A stretch of 64,000 nt of DNA, taken from DSVQ01 sp964484765. GTDB lineage: Bacteria; Planctomycetota; Planctomycetia; Planctomycetales; Planctomycetaceae. Positions 44,004-53,669 of this stretch are shown in pieces; the stretch's first letter is position 1; every line of letters starts with the position of its first letter. Where the stretch lies: NCBI GenBank assembly GCA_964484765.1, contig CAZAGI010000023.1, positions 31,858 to 95,857 on the forward strand, written 5' to 3'. A program made the translations under genes and the position numbers. The notes below the pieces were generated by a model, which saw only the letters and a list, made by a program, of their open reading frames with translations, was not told the DNA's origin and ran no database searches.

Positions 44004-44759
44004 ATGCCCGTCCGCTTGCTGAACGGCCGCGCGTCGAATCAACGGGCCTCCCGACCGCGTCGCGGATTTACCCTGATCGAATTGCTCGTTGTCCTCGGCG
44101 TGATCGCCGTTTTGATTGCGTTCCTGTTCCCAGCCACACGGAGTGCCCGCCCGGCGGCAAGGCGGTCACAATGCAAGAACAACCTGAAACAAATCGGCCT
44201 TGCCCTGCACAACTATCATGATGCCTACGGTGCGTTCCCGCCGGTGTTCACGGTCGATACCGGGGGAAAGCCACTGCACAGCTGGCGAACGTTGATTTTG
44301 CCCTACCTCGATCAGAAACCGCTCTATGACCGGATCGATCTCTCCAAACCGTGGGATGATCCGGCGAATGCGGAGATCTTCAAAACGAACGTCTACGGCT
44401 ACGCCTGCCCTTCAAACAGCATTTCCAAGGAGAACACGACGTACCTCGCGGTGGTGATGTCTCACAGCGCGCTGCGTGCCGGATCATCCTGTGCGATCCG
44501 CGACATCACCGATGGTACGTCTAACACTTTGCTCGTCATCGAAGTCGATCAGGAGCACGCGGTGCCGTGGATGGCTCCGCAGGATGCTGATGAAACGGTG
44601 CTGGCCGCGTTCCTTGGAAAGCGGAAGCACGCGCACACCGGCGGTGGGAACGCCCTGCTTGGCGATGGAAGCGTGCGGTTTATCAGTGCGAACATCCCGC
44701 TGAAAACCCTGCAAGGCTTGACGACCGCCGACGGCGGTGAGGGAATTGGCGATTACTGA
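44004..44759 (+). CDS. DUF1559 prepilin-like protein, copy 1
   Basis: A 251-residue DUF1559 protein. The N-terminus has a type IV prepilin-like leader: RRGFTLIELLVVLGVIAVLIAFLF, with cleavage expected before FTLIEL. The C-terminal domain carries NNLKQIGLALHNYHDAYGAF, HSWRTLILPYLDQKPLYDRI and HTGGGNALLGDGSVRF, the family marks. In Planctomycetes there are many paralogues, presumed pseudopilins or surface fibres; the role is unknown. GGAG precedes the ATG at 44004. A paralogue follows 40 bp downstream. Confidence 0.93.
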   Translation: MPVRLLNGRASNQRASRPRRGFTLIELLVVLGVIAVLIAFLFPATRSARPAARRSQCKNNLKQIGLALHNYHDAYGAFPPVFTVDTGGKPLHSWRTLILPYLDQKPLYDRIDLSKPWDDPANAEIFKTNVYGYACPSNSISKENTTYLAVVMSHSALRAGSSCAIRDITDGTSNTLLVIEVDQEHAVPWMAPQDADETVLAAFLGKRKHAHTGGGNALLGDGSVRFISANIPLKTLQGLTTADGGEGIGDY

Positions 44760-44798
44760 TCCAGGTCAGAATGCACGGCTTTCGAGGGAGCAAACAAA

Positions 44799-45554
44799 AT
44801 GAGGGTTCACTCGCGGCGAGCCAGGGATTCTGCCGATTCAATCGAGAACTGTCGCGGATTCTCGATTATTGAACTGATCATGGTGATCCTGGCGATCCTG
44901 ATCCTGATCGCCCTGTTTCTCCCTCCCGTGACACGCAGCCGGGAGGCCGCGCGGCGCAGCCAGTGTCGTAACAATCTCAAGCAGATTGGTCTCGCCCTGC
45001 ACAATTATCACGATGTGTACGGTACCTTCCCACCGGCATACACCGTTGATGCGGATGGCGAGCCGTTGCACAGTTGGCGGACGCTGTTGTTACCCTACAT
45101 CGATCAGAAGCCACTGTATGACCGAATCGATCTCTCAAAACCGTGGGATGATCCTGTCAACGAGGAAGTGTTCAAAACGCGAGTTCAGGGATATGCGTGC
45201 CCGTCGAACTCTATTCCGCTCGAGAAAACGACGTACCTTGCGGTGGTGACGACCCAGAGTGCCTTGCGAGTAGAATCGTCCTGTGCAATCCGGGACATCA
45301 AAGATGGTACATCCAACACCTTGCTCGTTATCGAAGTCGATCAGGACCACGCGGTGCCGTGGATGGCTCCGCAGGATGCCGACGTAACCATTGTGACGGC
45401 GTTTCTCGAAGGGAAATCCAAACACACGCACACCGGCGGCGGCCACGCGTTACTCGCCGATGGAACCGTCCGCTTCCTCAGCCAAAACATCGACAGACGA
45501 ATCCTGATCGGCTTGACGACCGCCGACGGTGGCGAGGAAATCGGCGACTTTTAA
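44799..45554 (+). CDS. DUF1559 prepilin-like protein, copy 2
   Basis: A 251-residue paralogue of the previous protein; by eye about four in five residues of the C-terminal domain match (NNLKQIGLALHNYHDVYGTF, LPYIDQKPLYDRI). The leader is slightly different, RGFSIIELIMVILAILILIAL, retaining the Phe and the Glu at position 5 of the mature N-terminus. GAGGGAG precedes the ATG at 44799. The pair is a local tandem duplication. Its stop overlaps the stop of the convergent DUF2306 gene by a few bases (45551-45554). Confidence 0.92.
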   Translation: MRVHSRRARDSADSIENCRGFSIIELIMVILAILILIALFLPPVTRSREAARRSQCRNNLKQIGLALHNYHDVYGTFPPAYTVDADGEPLHSWRTLLLPYIDQKPLYDRIDLSKPWDDPVNEEVFKTRVQGYACPSNSIPLEKTTYLAVVTTQSALRVESSCAIRDIKDGTSNTLLVIEVDQDHAVPWMAPQDADVTIVTAFLEGKSKHTHTGGGHALLADGTVRFLSQNIDRRILIGLTTADGGEEIGDF

Positions 45555-46228
45555 CCCGCGGGTTGGTGCGTGGGCGACGCTCCACCGGCCCGGCGGCGCG
45601 GCTGGCTCCACCACAACATGGCTTCGAACAACAGCAGCGGCGCGACCCAGCTCGCCCACGTAATCGCTGGGTCGAACCATTGCCACGGCACTTCGAAGAC
45701 CGTCCCCAGTCCGCCGAGGATGCGCAGCACCACCGCGGAACACAGCAGCAGATAACTGCGCTGCATCCAGCGACGATGAATCGCAAATCGGCGCTGCATC
45801 GCGGTCCGCCAGCCCATCGCTGTGCAGAAGGCCGTGATCGCCGTCAACAAAACGAACGAAATCACTGCCGAGGTCCCCGCGGCGGCATCGAAGCCCATCA
45901 CGAATCCGCTCGGCAACACGATCAGCAGCACGTTCGTCACGTGCGCCCGTCCCAGCCAACGGTGCCAGCGCGGAAACCGCATGCGGAAGCGGTCGCTCAT
46001 CAGCACCAGGCCCGCGAATAACGCCAGCGGCCCCGTGACAATGTGCGGATAAAACGCCCATTGGTACCGGCTGAAGTACGCCTCGCGTCCCTGCAGAAAG
46101 TCGGAGGAAAAGTTCGGCGGGAAGTAATTGACATATCCCGCGACGACCTCCACCGTGACGCGCACGATCAGCACGGCCACGGCGAGGGTCAGCCAGAACG
46201 ATCCACGAGCAATGGACGGGAATGCCAT
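45551..46228 (-). CDS. DUF2306 membrane protein
   Basis: A 225-residue membrane protein with about seven hydrophobic segments. The DUF2306 marks are FYPHIVTGPLALFAGLVLMS, the arginine-rich WHRWLGRAHVTNVLLIVLPSG, and RFAIHRRWMQRSYLLLCSAV. Histidines in the H-x-x-x-G and HRxW motifs might bind a metal or heme; unknown. The ATG at 46228 starts the part with homology; the frame is open upstream. It is convergent with the second DUF1559 gene. Confidence 0.85.
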   Translation of the reverse strand: MAFPSIARGSFWLTLAVAVLIVRVTVEVVAGYVNYFPPNFSSDFLQGREAYFSRYQWAFYPHIVTGPLALFAGLVLMSDRFRMRFPRWHRWLGRAHVTNVLLIVLPSGFVMGFDAAAGTSAVISFVLLTAITAFCTAMGWRTAMQRRFAIHRRWMQRSYLLLCSAVVLRILGGLGTVFEVPWQWFDPAITWASWVAPLLLFEAMLWWSQPRRRAGGASPTHQPAG

Positions 46229-46536
46229 GATGCCAGAGCGGTGCCGTCGGGTGTCTCGCCGGGATCGAGAACGCCGCGAATCCCAGAACACATTCCAGCA
46301 GAGCCGGAATACGGGACAAAAAGCAAGCCGGGAACCTTGTCCGGCTCCGCCATTTCATCCGTTGGGCACGGCCGCTTCGAAGAAAAAAATGCCGCGGGAC
46401 AACACGACAGCGCTTTCGCCCGATCCATCGCGTCGGCATACTTCAAACGGACCGTACCCAAGTTGAAACTGCGGACCAAGCAAGCGGAATCTTTCGAGGG
46501 AATTGCGGTTCTATTTCCATCGAGGACCATCGGACG
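46229..46536. other. Intergenic divergent region, no gene seen
   Basis: Between the DUF2306 gene and the ECF sigma gene. No frame with convincing coding character is seen. It must contain both divergent promoters, but I see no clear elements. Confidence 0.6.
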
Positions 46537-47115
46537 ATGAGCGACGTCACGCGCATCTTGTCGCAGATCGAATCCGGCGACCCATCGGCGGCACGGCAGT
46601 TATTACCGTTGGTGTATGACGAATTGCGAAAGTTAGCAGCGCAGCGGATCGGTCAGGAGAATCCGGGGCAAACGCTTCAGGCGACGGCGTTAGTACATGA
46701 AGCATACTTGCGGCTAATCGATGTGGAGCGGCCACAATCCTGGGAGAACCGCGGACATTTCTTTGCGGCGGCGGCCGAGGCGATGCGGCGAATCCTGGTT
46801 GAGAATGCCCGCCGCAAGGGGCGTCTGAAGCGCGGCGGTGATCGGCAGCAGGTGGAGTTGACAGATGTTCCTGTCTTGGCGACCGCGATTCACGAAGACC
46901 TGATCGCCTTGGATGCCGCTTTGGATCGGTTGAAAGCGATTGATGCGCAAGCGGTTCAGCTCGTCCAACTGCGGTATTTTGCGGGTCTGTCGATCCCCGA
47001 TGCGGCGGAGTTGATGGGGATCGCCCCGCGGACGGCCGATCGCGTCTGGGCTTTCGCGCGGGCTTGGTTGCACCAGGAAATTGCCGGGGCGGAGGGTGAA
47101 TCCGCCGGAAATTAG
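46537..47115 (+). CDS. ECF sigma factor (planctomycete STK-linked type)
   Basis: A 192-residue sigma factor of the TIGR02999-like group, common in Planctomycetes and often linked with Ser/Thr kinases. Region 2 lies in LLPLVYDELRKLAAQRIGQE to ALVHEAYLRLIDV, followed by HFFAAAAEAMRRILVENARRKG. Region 4 includes VQLVQLRYFAGLSIPDAAEL and MGIAPRTADRVWAFARAWLHQE. GAGGACCATCGG precedes the ATG. The kinase-DUF1080-FGE gene starts 85 bp downstream, so kinase-dependent control of this sigma factor is likely by analogy with other linked pairs. Confidence 0.93.
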   Translation: MSDVTRILSQIESGDPSAARQLLPLVYDELRKLAAQRIGQENPGQTLQATALVHEAYLRLIDVERPQSWENRGHFFAAAAEAMRRILVENARRKGRLKRGGDRQQVELTDVPVLATAIHEDLIALDAALDRLKAIDAQAVQLVQLRYFAGLSIPDAAELMGIAPRTADRVWAFARAWLHQEIAGAEGESAGN

Positions 47116-47199
47116 AAATTTTGTGACGCGATTCCGTTTCCCATGGCGCATTGAAAGCAGCTTGATTTTGCCCTTCGTCAACGAAGCGAGGCCGCTGCG

Positions 47200-50100
47200 A
47201 TGAAAGATCGGGAACTGTTCCTCTCTGCTCTGGAGATTGAGGATCCTGCCGCCCGTCAGGCGCACTTGAAAAGCGCTTGTGGTGAAGATCTGGCGTTGCT
47301 GGCGCGGGTCGAGGCGCTGCTCTCTTCGCACGCGGATGAGAGTCGATTCCTCAACACGCCGGTGGTCGAGCAACTGGCCGATCCCGCGGACAGTCACGCC
47401 AACGCCACGATGCTTGTTGGCAATGGCTCGACGCACGATGACGAAATCGAACGCACCGCCGCCCATGTTTCCGGAACGACACCGATGACACTCCCGACTG
47501 ACACCGACGAAGAGATTCCCCTGGGCTATCTGGAACCATCCACCAAGCCAGACTCGCTGGGGCGGCTGGGCCATTACGAGATTCTCCAGGTGATTGGCCG
47601 CGGGGCGTTTGGCACGGTGTTGCGGGCATTTGACGACAAGCTCCAGCGAGTGGTGGCCATCAAGGTTCTCGCCTCCGAGATGGCGGCAACCTCGCCGGCC
47701 CGCAAACGCTTTCTCCGCGAAGCCCAGGCGTCGGCGGCCATCCGCCACGAGCACGTCGTCAACATCTATGCCGTCGAAGAAAAGCCGCTGCCGTACATCG
47801 TGATGGAATACATTCCCGGCGAGACGCTGCAGCAACGCCTGGAGGGCCGCGGTCCGCTCGACATCACCATGGTGTTGCTGTTGGGACGGCAAATCGCGGA
47901 AGGTCTCGCCGCCGCGCATGCCCAGCACCTGATTCATCGCGACATCAAGCCGGGCAACATCCTGCTGGAAACCGGCATTCAGGACCGGGTCAAGATCACC
48001 GACTTCGGCCTGGCCCGTGCCGCCGATGACGCCAGTTTGACGCAGAGCGGCACGATCGCCGGCACGCCGATGTACATGGCTCCCGAGCAGGCGCTGGGAC
48101 ACAAACTCGACCACCGGGCCGATCTGTTCAGCTTCGGGAGCGTGCTCTACCAGATGGTGAGCGGCCGACCGCCGTTTCGCGCTCCGTCGGCGCTCGCGGT
48201 TTTGAAGCGCGTCGCTGAAGAAGCCCCCCGGCCGATTTCCGAGATCATTCCCGAAGCACCGCAGTGGCTGTGCGACATCATCAGTAAACTGCACGCGAAG
48301 AACCCGGATGAGCGCTATCAATCGGCGCAGGAAGTGGCCGACCTGCTGGGACGGTGCCAGGCGGGATTGCAAGCCTCGATCCCCATCACGTCCCTGCCGG
48401 GGATTCCCGCGCCGATGCCGGCACCGGTGGTGAATGCCCCCGTCAACACGACTCCGCTCAACACGACCCCACGCTCGACCGGCAAGCTCATCACCGTCAT
48501 CGTGGGGGCCGTGTTGCTGCTGACCATCGGCGGCTTTCTGTATCCGTCACTCCGCCTGCAAGTGGCGAACCGGGCCAGCTTCAAGCATCTGACCCGCGAC
48601 GGGGAGACGCTCATCGAATTTGTGCAGGACGGACAGGTGGTCCGCGAACAACTCGGGTTTGGTGAGTTGGAACTCCCCGCCGGTGAGTACAGCGTGCGGA
48701 TCACCAAGCCGGAGAATACGGTCAAAGTTTTCAACGCCATGCTGCGGCGGAGCAATTGGCTGAATCAGGGCGACTCAGTCCATCTCGAATCACCGCCGCA
48801 GAAATTGACCTTCAACGCCGGCGAGCACGTCGAACTGTATTTGACCTATGTTTACACGCCGGTCGCGGAAGCAACGCCCACACTTGCTCCGCCGGACCCG
48901 CTTCAACCCATCGCCGAACCGACGCCGATCGCAGGGGTCCAACAAGATAAACTGCCCTCCGACGGCTGGGTACCGCTCTTCAACGGCCAGGATCTGACGG
49001 GGTGGAAGTTCCATCCCAACCATCGGGGCGACTGGGACGTGAAGGATGGCATCCTGCGCGGCAGCACCCGTCAAAGCCATCTCTTCAGTGAGCGCGGTGA
49101 CTATCGGAATTTTCACCTGCGTACCGAGGCCAAAATCAACGTGGGAGGCGACAGCGGGATTCTGTTCCGCGCTCCGTTCGACTTGCGACAAGGCAGAACA
49201 CCCCGCGATTTCGGCATTCCCGGCTGTTATGAGGCGGAGCTTCAACTCAACCGGTCCCATATCTGGCGAACCGGCAGCATTTCGGCGGCGACAGGCGATG
49301 CGCCGCCAACCAGCCTGGGCCAAGTCTCGGATCGCTCGCTGACGCAACCCGATGAATGGTTCACCATCGAGGTGATTGCCGAGAACAACCAGTTCATCTC
49401 GAAGATCAACGGCGTTGAGGTGGCGAACTGCCGCGACCCACTCGACAGGTACCAGGCGGGACATCTCGCCCTTCAGGTGTGGCACGCCAACACCCTGGTC
49501 CAGTTCCGCAAGATTGAGATTAAGGAACTGCTGCCCCACGCACCACCAATGGCGATTGCCCCGTTCGATGCCACGCAAGCAAAAGCCCATCAGGAAGCGT
49601 GGGCGAAGCATCTCGGCGTGCCGGTTGAGTACACGAACAGCCTCGGCATGACGTTCCGCCTCATCCCGCCGGGTGAGTTCACGATGGGCAGCACGGAGCA
49701 GGAATTCCGACACTATGCAGGCCGCGTATGGAAAGAATACGAAATGTATCTGTCAACCAATATGCCACCTCGCCGGGTCACGATTACCAAGCCGTTCTTC
49801 CTCGCTGTCTGTGAGACCACGCAGCAGCAGTATCGGGCTGTGACGAAAGCGAACCCCTCGTCCTTCGTGACCAACAGCAAACCGCCCGAGGCTCTGGCTC
49901 GGGAAGCCTGGTTCGACGCGGACATGGTAAAAAACTACGTCGAGCGATTCACCAGCCTTAACACCGATCTGTACCCGGTAGAATCAGTCCAGTGGACGGA
50001 AGCGAATTTGTTTTGTGAGAAGCTGGGCGCGGCTGCCAACATGACCCGGAACGGCGGCTGTCGGTTGCCGACCGAAGCAGAGTGGGAATACGCCTGCCGG

Positions 50101-50724
50101 GCCGGCAGCACTTCCGCCTTTTCGTTTGGCGATCAACCCGATGAGTTGTCGCAAGTGGCTTGGCTGGTAAGCAACAGGGCCGTAACCACCAATCCGGTCG
50201 AGCAACTTCGTCCGAACGCCTTCGGGTTGTTTGATATGCACGGAAACGTGTGGGAGATGACCTCTGACGAATTCGCAACCGTTGACTCGGGCCGGTACGC
50301 GGAGCCTGCGACCGACCCGAGCTTTCCTATGATTCAGAACGGAGTTGCAGCGCGACGCGGCGGAGGGCTGTTCGACCCGGCCATCCACCAGCGGTCTGCG
50401 TCCCGAACGGGTGTTCTTATCAACACTCCACACTATTCGATCGGCTTTCGAGTCGCTGCCTCGGTCGAGGCCGTCCGGCAGGCGCTAGCGGCAACCTCAT
50501 CACTCCTTCCCAATGTACCTGATCCTGCAATCGCTCCGGTTGATGCCACTCAGGCGAAAGCGCATCAGGAGGCGTGGGCCAAGCACCTCGGCGTGCCGGT
50601 CGGACAATTCCGGCAATTCTTCGTGGCCACGGGACATCCCAGGACAGAGTCGAGGACATCTCGGGTGCGGAAGTTCAACGATAAATCCGTCGCAGTGCTC
50701 TGGAAGGAAGCCGAGCCAAAATAA
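47200..50724 (+). CDS. Ser/Thr protein kinase fused to DUF1080 and FGE-sulfatase-like domains
   Basis: A 1174-residue membrane kinase. The cytoplasmic kinase lies at about residues 124-385: GRGAFGTV, VVAIKVL lysine near 154, HRDIKPGN near 246-253, DFGLA, and MYMAPEQ. One membrane helix (about 430-450) follows. Outside, DUF1080 spans about 587-775 (WVPLFNGQDLTGWK, DSGILFRAPF), a lectin-like concanavalin fold. The FGE-like domain is at about 810-1085 (NSLGMTFRLIPPGEFTMGS, CRLPTEAEWEYACRAGS, NVWEMTSDEF). The active-site cysteines of formylglycine enzyme are not visible. The linker DATQAKAHQEAWAKHLGVPV occurs twice, at 790-809 and 1115-1134. The last 40 residues look like a truncated second FGE unit. 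Confidence 0.95.
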   Translation: MKDRELFLSALEIEDPAARQAHLKSACGEDLALLARVEALLSSHADESRFLNTPVVEQLADPADSHANATMLVGNGSTHDDEIERTAAHVSGTTPMTLPTDTDEEIPLGYLEPSTKPDSLGRLGHYEILQVIGRGAFGTVLRAFDDKLQRVVAIKVLASEMAATSPARKRFLREAQASAAIRHEHVVNIYAVEEKPLPYIVMEYIPGETLQQRLEGRGPLDITMVLLLGRQIAEGLAAAHAQHLIHRDIKPGNILLETGIQDRVKITDFGLARAADDASLTQSGTIAGTPMYMAPEQALGHKLDHRADLFSFGSVLYQMVSGRPPFRAPSALAVLKRVAEEAPRPISEIIPEAPQWLCDIISKLHAKNPDERYQSAQEVADLLGRCQAGLQASIPITSLPGIPAPMPAPVVNAPVNTTPLNTTPRSTGKLITVIVGAVLLLTIGGFLYPSLRLQVANRASFKHLTRDGETLIEFVQDGQVVREQLGFGELELPAGEYSVRITKPENTVKVFNAMLRRSNWLNQGDSVHLESPPQKLTFNAGEHVELYLTYVYTPVAEATPTLAPPDPLQPIAEPTPIAGVQQDKLPSDGWVPLFNGQDLTGWKFHPNHRGDWDVKDGILRGSTRQSHLFSERGDYRNFHLRTEAKINVGGDSGILFRAPFDLRQGRTPRDFGIPGCYEAELQLNRSHIWRTGSISAATGDAPPTSLGQVSDRSLTQPDEWFTIEVIAENNQFISKINGVEVANCRDPLDRYQAGHLALQVWHANTLVQFRKIEIKELLPHAPPMAIAPFDATQAKAHQEAWAKHLGVPVEYTNSLGMTFRLIPPGEFTMGSTEQEFRHYAGRVWKEYEMYLSTNMPPRRVTITKPFFLAVCETTQQQYRAVTKANPSSFVTNSKPPEALAREAWFDADMVKNYVERFTSLNTDLYPVESVQWTEANLFCEKLGAAANMTRNGGCRLPTEAEWEYACRAGSTSAFSFGDQPDELSQVAWLVSNRAVTTNPVEQLRPNAFGLFDMHGNVWEMTSDEFATVDSGRYAEPATDPSFPMIQNGVAARRGGGLFDPAIHQRSASRTGVLINTPHYSIGFRVAASVEAVRQALAATSSLLPNVPDPAIAPVDATQAKAHQEAWAKHLGVPVGQFRQFFVATGHPRTESRTSRVRKFNDKSVAVLWKEAEPK

Positions 50725-50762
50725 GCCGCCGACTGGAAACCGGCTCGACGTCGCAGTGGGCA

Positions 50763-53669
50763 CTACCGTCCCAAATGCGACCGACGAGGATTCGTCGCGG
50801 CTTTCTTGAGGCTCGGCAGCACGACCGTGGTGATATCACGTTCCAGGAACACCGGCGCTGCGATCGGCGACGGCGGGGCCAACCGCGGGGCCACACCCGT
50901 GGTGACGACGGACGTCGTGCTGTTGGTGACGTTCGCCAGGCCATCGTTGACGAAGACGGTGAATGTGGTCGTTTCGTTTGTGCCGATGGGGACATTCGCC
51001 CGCGGCTGGAAGACCAGCGCCCGAATGGCCGTCTGCACCGTTCCGCCGATGTTCGCGGCGGGATTGAAGTAGCGCGTGTAGACGATGTTCGCGCTACTGA
51101 CCGTGCGCGTCCAACCGGCGCTGGAGGCCGGAGTGAAATCCCCGCGGTTCACGCCGTTGGTAATCGTTACCCGGGCCAGCGTTTCCTGTAGATCGGGATC
51201 GGTCACGGTCATCGTAATGAAGACCGCTTTCGTAATGTTGTCGTTCATCGCCTGATTCGCGACGGCACCACCGATGACGGGGGCATCATTGACGCTGGTG
51301 GAGGTGACGAGCATCCCGGTCCCCAGCACTGCGGGGGCCACGCCATCGCTCACCGTCACCTGGAAGGCGGTGGCTTCGGTGGTGCCGGGTTTGATCGCGT
51401 TGGTCCGCGGCTGGAACGTCAAGGCGCGGAACGCGGCCTGTGCCGTGGCTCCGACGTTCGGCCCGGGGCCGAAGTACCGCTTGTAGGTGATGTCATTCCC
51501 GGTCGTGTAACGCACCGCCCAGCCGGAACTGGTGGCGTTGGTGAAATCGCCGCGGAACAGGCCGTTGAGAATCGTCACCGAGATCAGCATTTCCTGATTG
51601 TCGGCATCGGTGACAGTCAACGAGGGGAAGGGGTTGATGGTGGCATTGTCGTTGACGGAGACGCTGGTGTTCGTGCCGCCGATGGACGGGGCGTTGTTCA
51701 CGCTGGTTGTGATCACGGAAGCGGCGGAGTTCGTGACGCCGTTGATGCCGTCGGTGACATAGATCGTAAACGCCGTGGTCTCGGTGGTGTTTGGTTTAAT
51801 GGCATTGTTGCGCGGTCGGAAGACGAAGGCCCGAATTGCCGCCTGCACGGTGGCCCCGATGTTGGCCGCGGGGTTAAAAAAGCGCGTGTAGATGATGTCG
51901 TTGCCGACGGTGCTCCTGGTCCAGCCGGTGGCCGAAGCCTGGGTGAAATCGCCACGCACGCCGCCGTTGAGAATCGTGACCCGCGCGAACATGTTCTGGT
52001 TATCGGGATCGGTGACCGTCAGCGTGCTGAAGGGGCTGATGGAAGCATTGTCGTTCACCGGTTGATTGGCGACCGCATTCCCGATGGTCGGCACATTATT
52101 GGACGAGTTGGCCGCTTGTTCTGCGGCAAAGGCGCCGCCGGCAAAAGCCGTGTCGATGGCCTGGACGGACCAGTAGTACGTCACTCCCGCCGTCAACCCG
52201 TTCAGCGTGAAGCTCGTTCCTTGAATCGGGCCGGAGTCGGGCAGGCGGCGGCGGCCGTTGACCGTGTTGGCCATGGTCGCGAAGACATTGCTGCCGCCGG
52301 GAGTCGTACCGACACGGAGATTGTACGACAGTCCGCCGGCAGGCGTTTGCGTATCGGCTGGCGCGGTCCAGTTGAGCGTCAGTGACGTCGTCGTCGGGAA
52401 ACTGGAAGTCAGGTTCGCCGGGACCGTGGGAGCCGTATTCACCGTCGTGGCGTTGTTCTGGTAGACCTTGGCAATCGTGGTCGACGTGTTGTCGATCCCG
52501 GTGAGGAGAATGTCGAGTTTGCCGTCGTTGTTCACATCGCCCCAAGTGGCCGAACTATAGCCCGCTCCAGAGAGTCCGGCATTGACATCGGTGAAGGAAT
52601 TGCCGCCGGCGTTGCGGTACAACTTGGTGATCTTCGTAGATGCGGTATCGTATCCTGCGAGGAGAATATCGAGCTTGCCGTCGTTGTCGTAGTCGCCCCA
52701 GGTCGCGGTACCATAGGCGATACCGGTGAGAACGGCGCCGCTATCGGAAAAGTTATTGTTACCGTCGTTGTGATAGACAGCTGAGACGTACGCCGACGAA
52801 CTCTTGCCGGTGAGGAGAATGTCGAGCTTGCCGTCGTTGTCGTAGTCGCCCCACGCCACCGAGCTTTGGTCGACGTTGGCCAGCACCGCCGCTCCCGTAT
52901 TGGTAAAGGTGCCGTTGCCGTTGTTGTTGTGATAGACCCGTGCGACGGGGTTATTGCTGTTATTGTTGCCCGTAAGCAGGATATCGATGTAACCATCGTT
53001 ATCGGCATCGCCCCAGGCGACCGAACCCTTCTGCACTTCGGCCAGTCCCGGAGTGGCAATGTTGGCGAACGTGCCGGCATTGTTGCGGTACAATTTGGTG
53101 GCCCGGACCCCGCTGCTGTTGATCCCCGCGACGAGCAGATCCAAGTCTCCGTCGTTGTCCATATCGCCCCAGGCGGTTGTGCTGAAGCCCGCCGGCGTTA
53201 GCGAAGCGCCAAGATCCGTAAACGTGCTGTTGCCGTTGTTGGTGTAGATTTTTGTTGTTTTCGTGCTGCCATCGGTGTAGCCGGCGAGGACGAGATCGAG
53301 ATCGCCATCGTTGTCGTAATCGCCCCACGCCGCCGAACCATAGGCGGTTCCCACGAGTCCCGCACCGAGATCTGTGAAGGTGTTGTTGCCATTGTTGCGG
53401 TAGACCTGAGAAACGTAGGTGTTCGACGAGTTCTTTCCCGCAACCACAGCATCCAGGTCGCCATCGTTGTCGTAATCGCCCCAGGCCACCGCACTGTTTC
53501 GAACACCGGCGATTCCCAGACCACCGAGATCGGTGAATTCTCCCGCCAGCAGCGCGCGGACCTCTAAGGCGACGAGCGGTGCCGGTCGTGTGATTCCCCG
53601 CGCGGGCGATGTCCTCCGGGACGACCGCAACGACTTCCAGACCGAACGGACATTTTGAAAGAAGCTCAT
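50763..53669 (-). CDS. Large surface protein with FG-GAP/VCBS-type repeats and Fn3 domain
   Basis: A 968-residue exported protein. The N-terminus (ITRPAPLVALEVRALLAG) resembles the planctomycete LEPR-type sorting motif. Residues about 55-410 are seven FG-GAP-like repeats of about 50 residues, each with a calcium-binding DNDGDLD-like loop (for example WGDYDNDGDLDAVVAG). A fibronectin-III-like domain follows (about 415-525), then three repeats of about 120 residues (beginning NVPTIGNAVANQPVNDNASI), each with LTVTDPDNQ- and VFRPRNN-like strands. It lies convergent with the kinase gene. Probably a surface adhesin or scaffold protein. Confidence 0.9.
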   Translation of the reverse strand: MSFFQNVRSVWKSLRSSRRTSPARGITRPAPLVALEVRALLAGEFTDLGGLGIAGVRNSAVAWGDYDNDGDLDAVVAGKNSSNTYVSQVYRNNGNNTFTDLGAGLVGTAYGSAAWGDYDNDGDLDLVLAGYTDGSTKTTKIYTNNGNSTFTDLGASLTPAGFSTTAWGDMDNDGDLDLLVAGINSSGVRATKLYRNNAGTFANIATPGLAEVQKGSVAWGDADNDGYIDILLTGNNNSNNPVARVYHNNNGNGTFTNTGAAVLANVDQSSVAWGDYDNDGKLDILLTGKSSSAYVSAVYHNDGNNNFSDSGAVLTGIAYGTATWGDYDNDGKLDILLAGYDTASTKITKLYRNAGGNSFTDVNAGLSGAGYSSATWGDVNNDGKLDILLTGIDNTSTTIAKVYQNNATTVNTAPTVPANLTSSFPTTTSLTLNWTAPADTQTPAGGLSYNLRVGTTPGGSNVFATMANTVNGRRRLPDSGPIQGTSFTLNGLTAGVTYYWSVQAIDTAFAGGAFAAEQAANSSNNVPTIGNAVANQPVNDNASISPFSTLTVTDPDNQNMFARVTILNGGVRGDFTQASATGWTRSTVGNDIIYTRFFNPAANIGATVQAAIRAFVFRPRNNAIKPNTTETTAFTIYVTDGINGVTNSAASVITTSVNNAPSIGGTNTSVSVNDNATINPFPSLTVTDADNQEMLISVTILNGLFRGDFTNATSSGWAVRYTTGNDITYKRYFGPGPNVGATAQAAFRALTFQPRTNAIKPGTTEATAFQVTVSDGVAPAVLGTGMLVTSTSVNDAPVIGGAVANQAMNDNITKAVFITMTVTDPDLQETLARVTITNGVNRGDFTPASSAGWTRTVSSANIVYTRYFNPAANIGGTVQTAIRALVFQPRANVPIGTNETTTFTVFVNDGLANVTNSTTSVVTTGVAPRLAPPSPIAAPVFLERDITTVVLPSLKKAATNPRRSHLGR

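Noticed and set aside
45450..46439. Longer alternative minus-strand frame over the DUF2306 gene
   Set aside because: Its translation is low-complexity; the other frame gives a clear DUF2306 membrane protein.
46714..48372. 552-codon open frame antisense to the sigma factor and kinase genes
   Set aside because: High-GC shadow; the plus strand carries clear kinase and sigma motifs.
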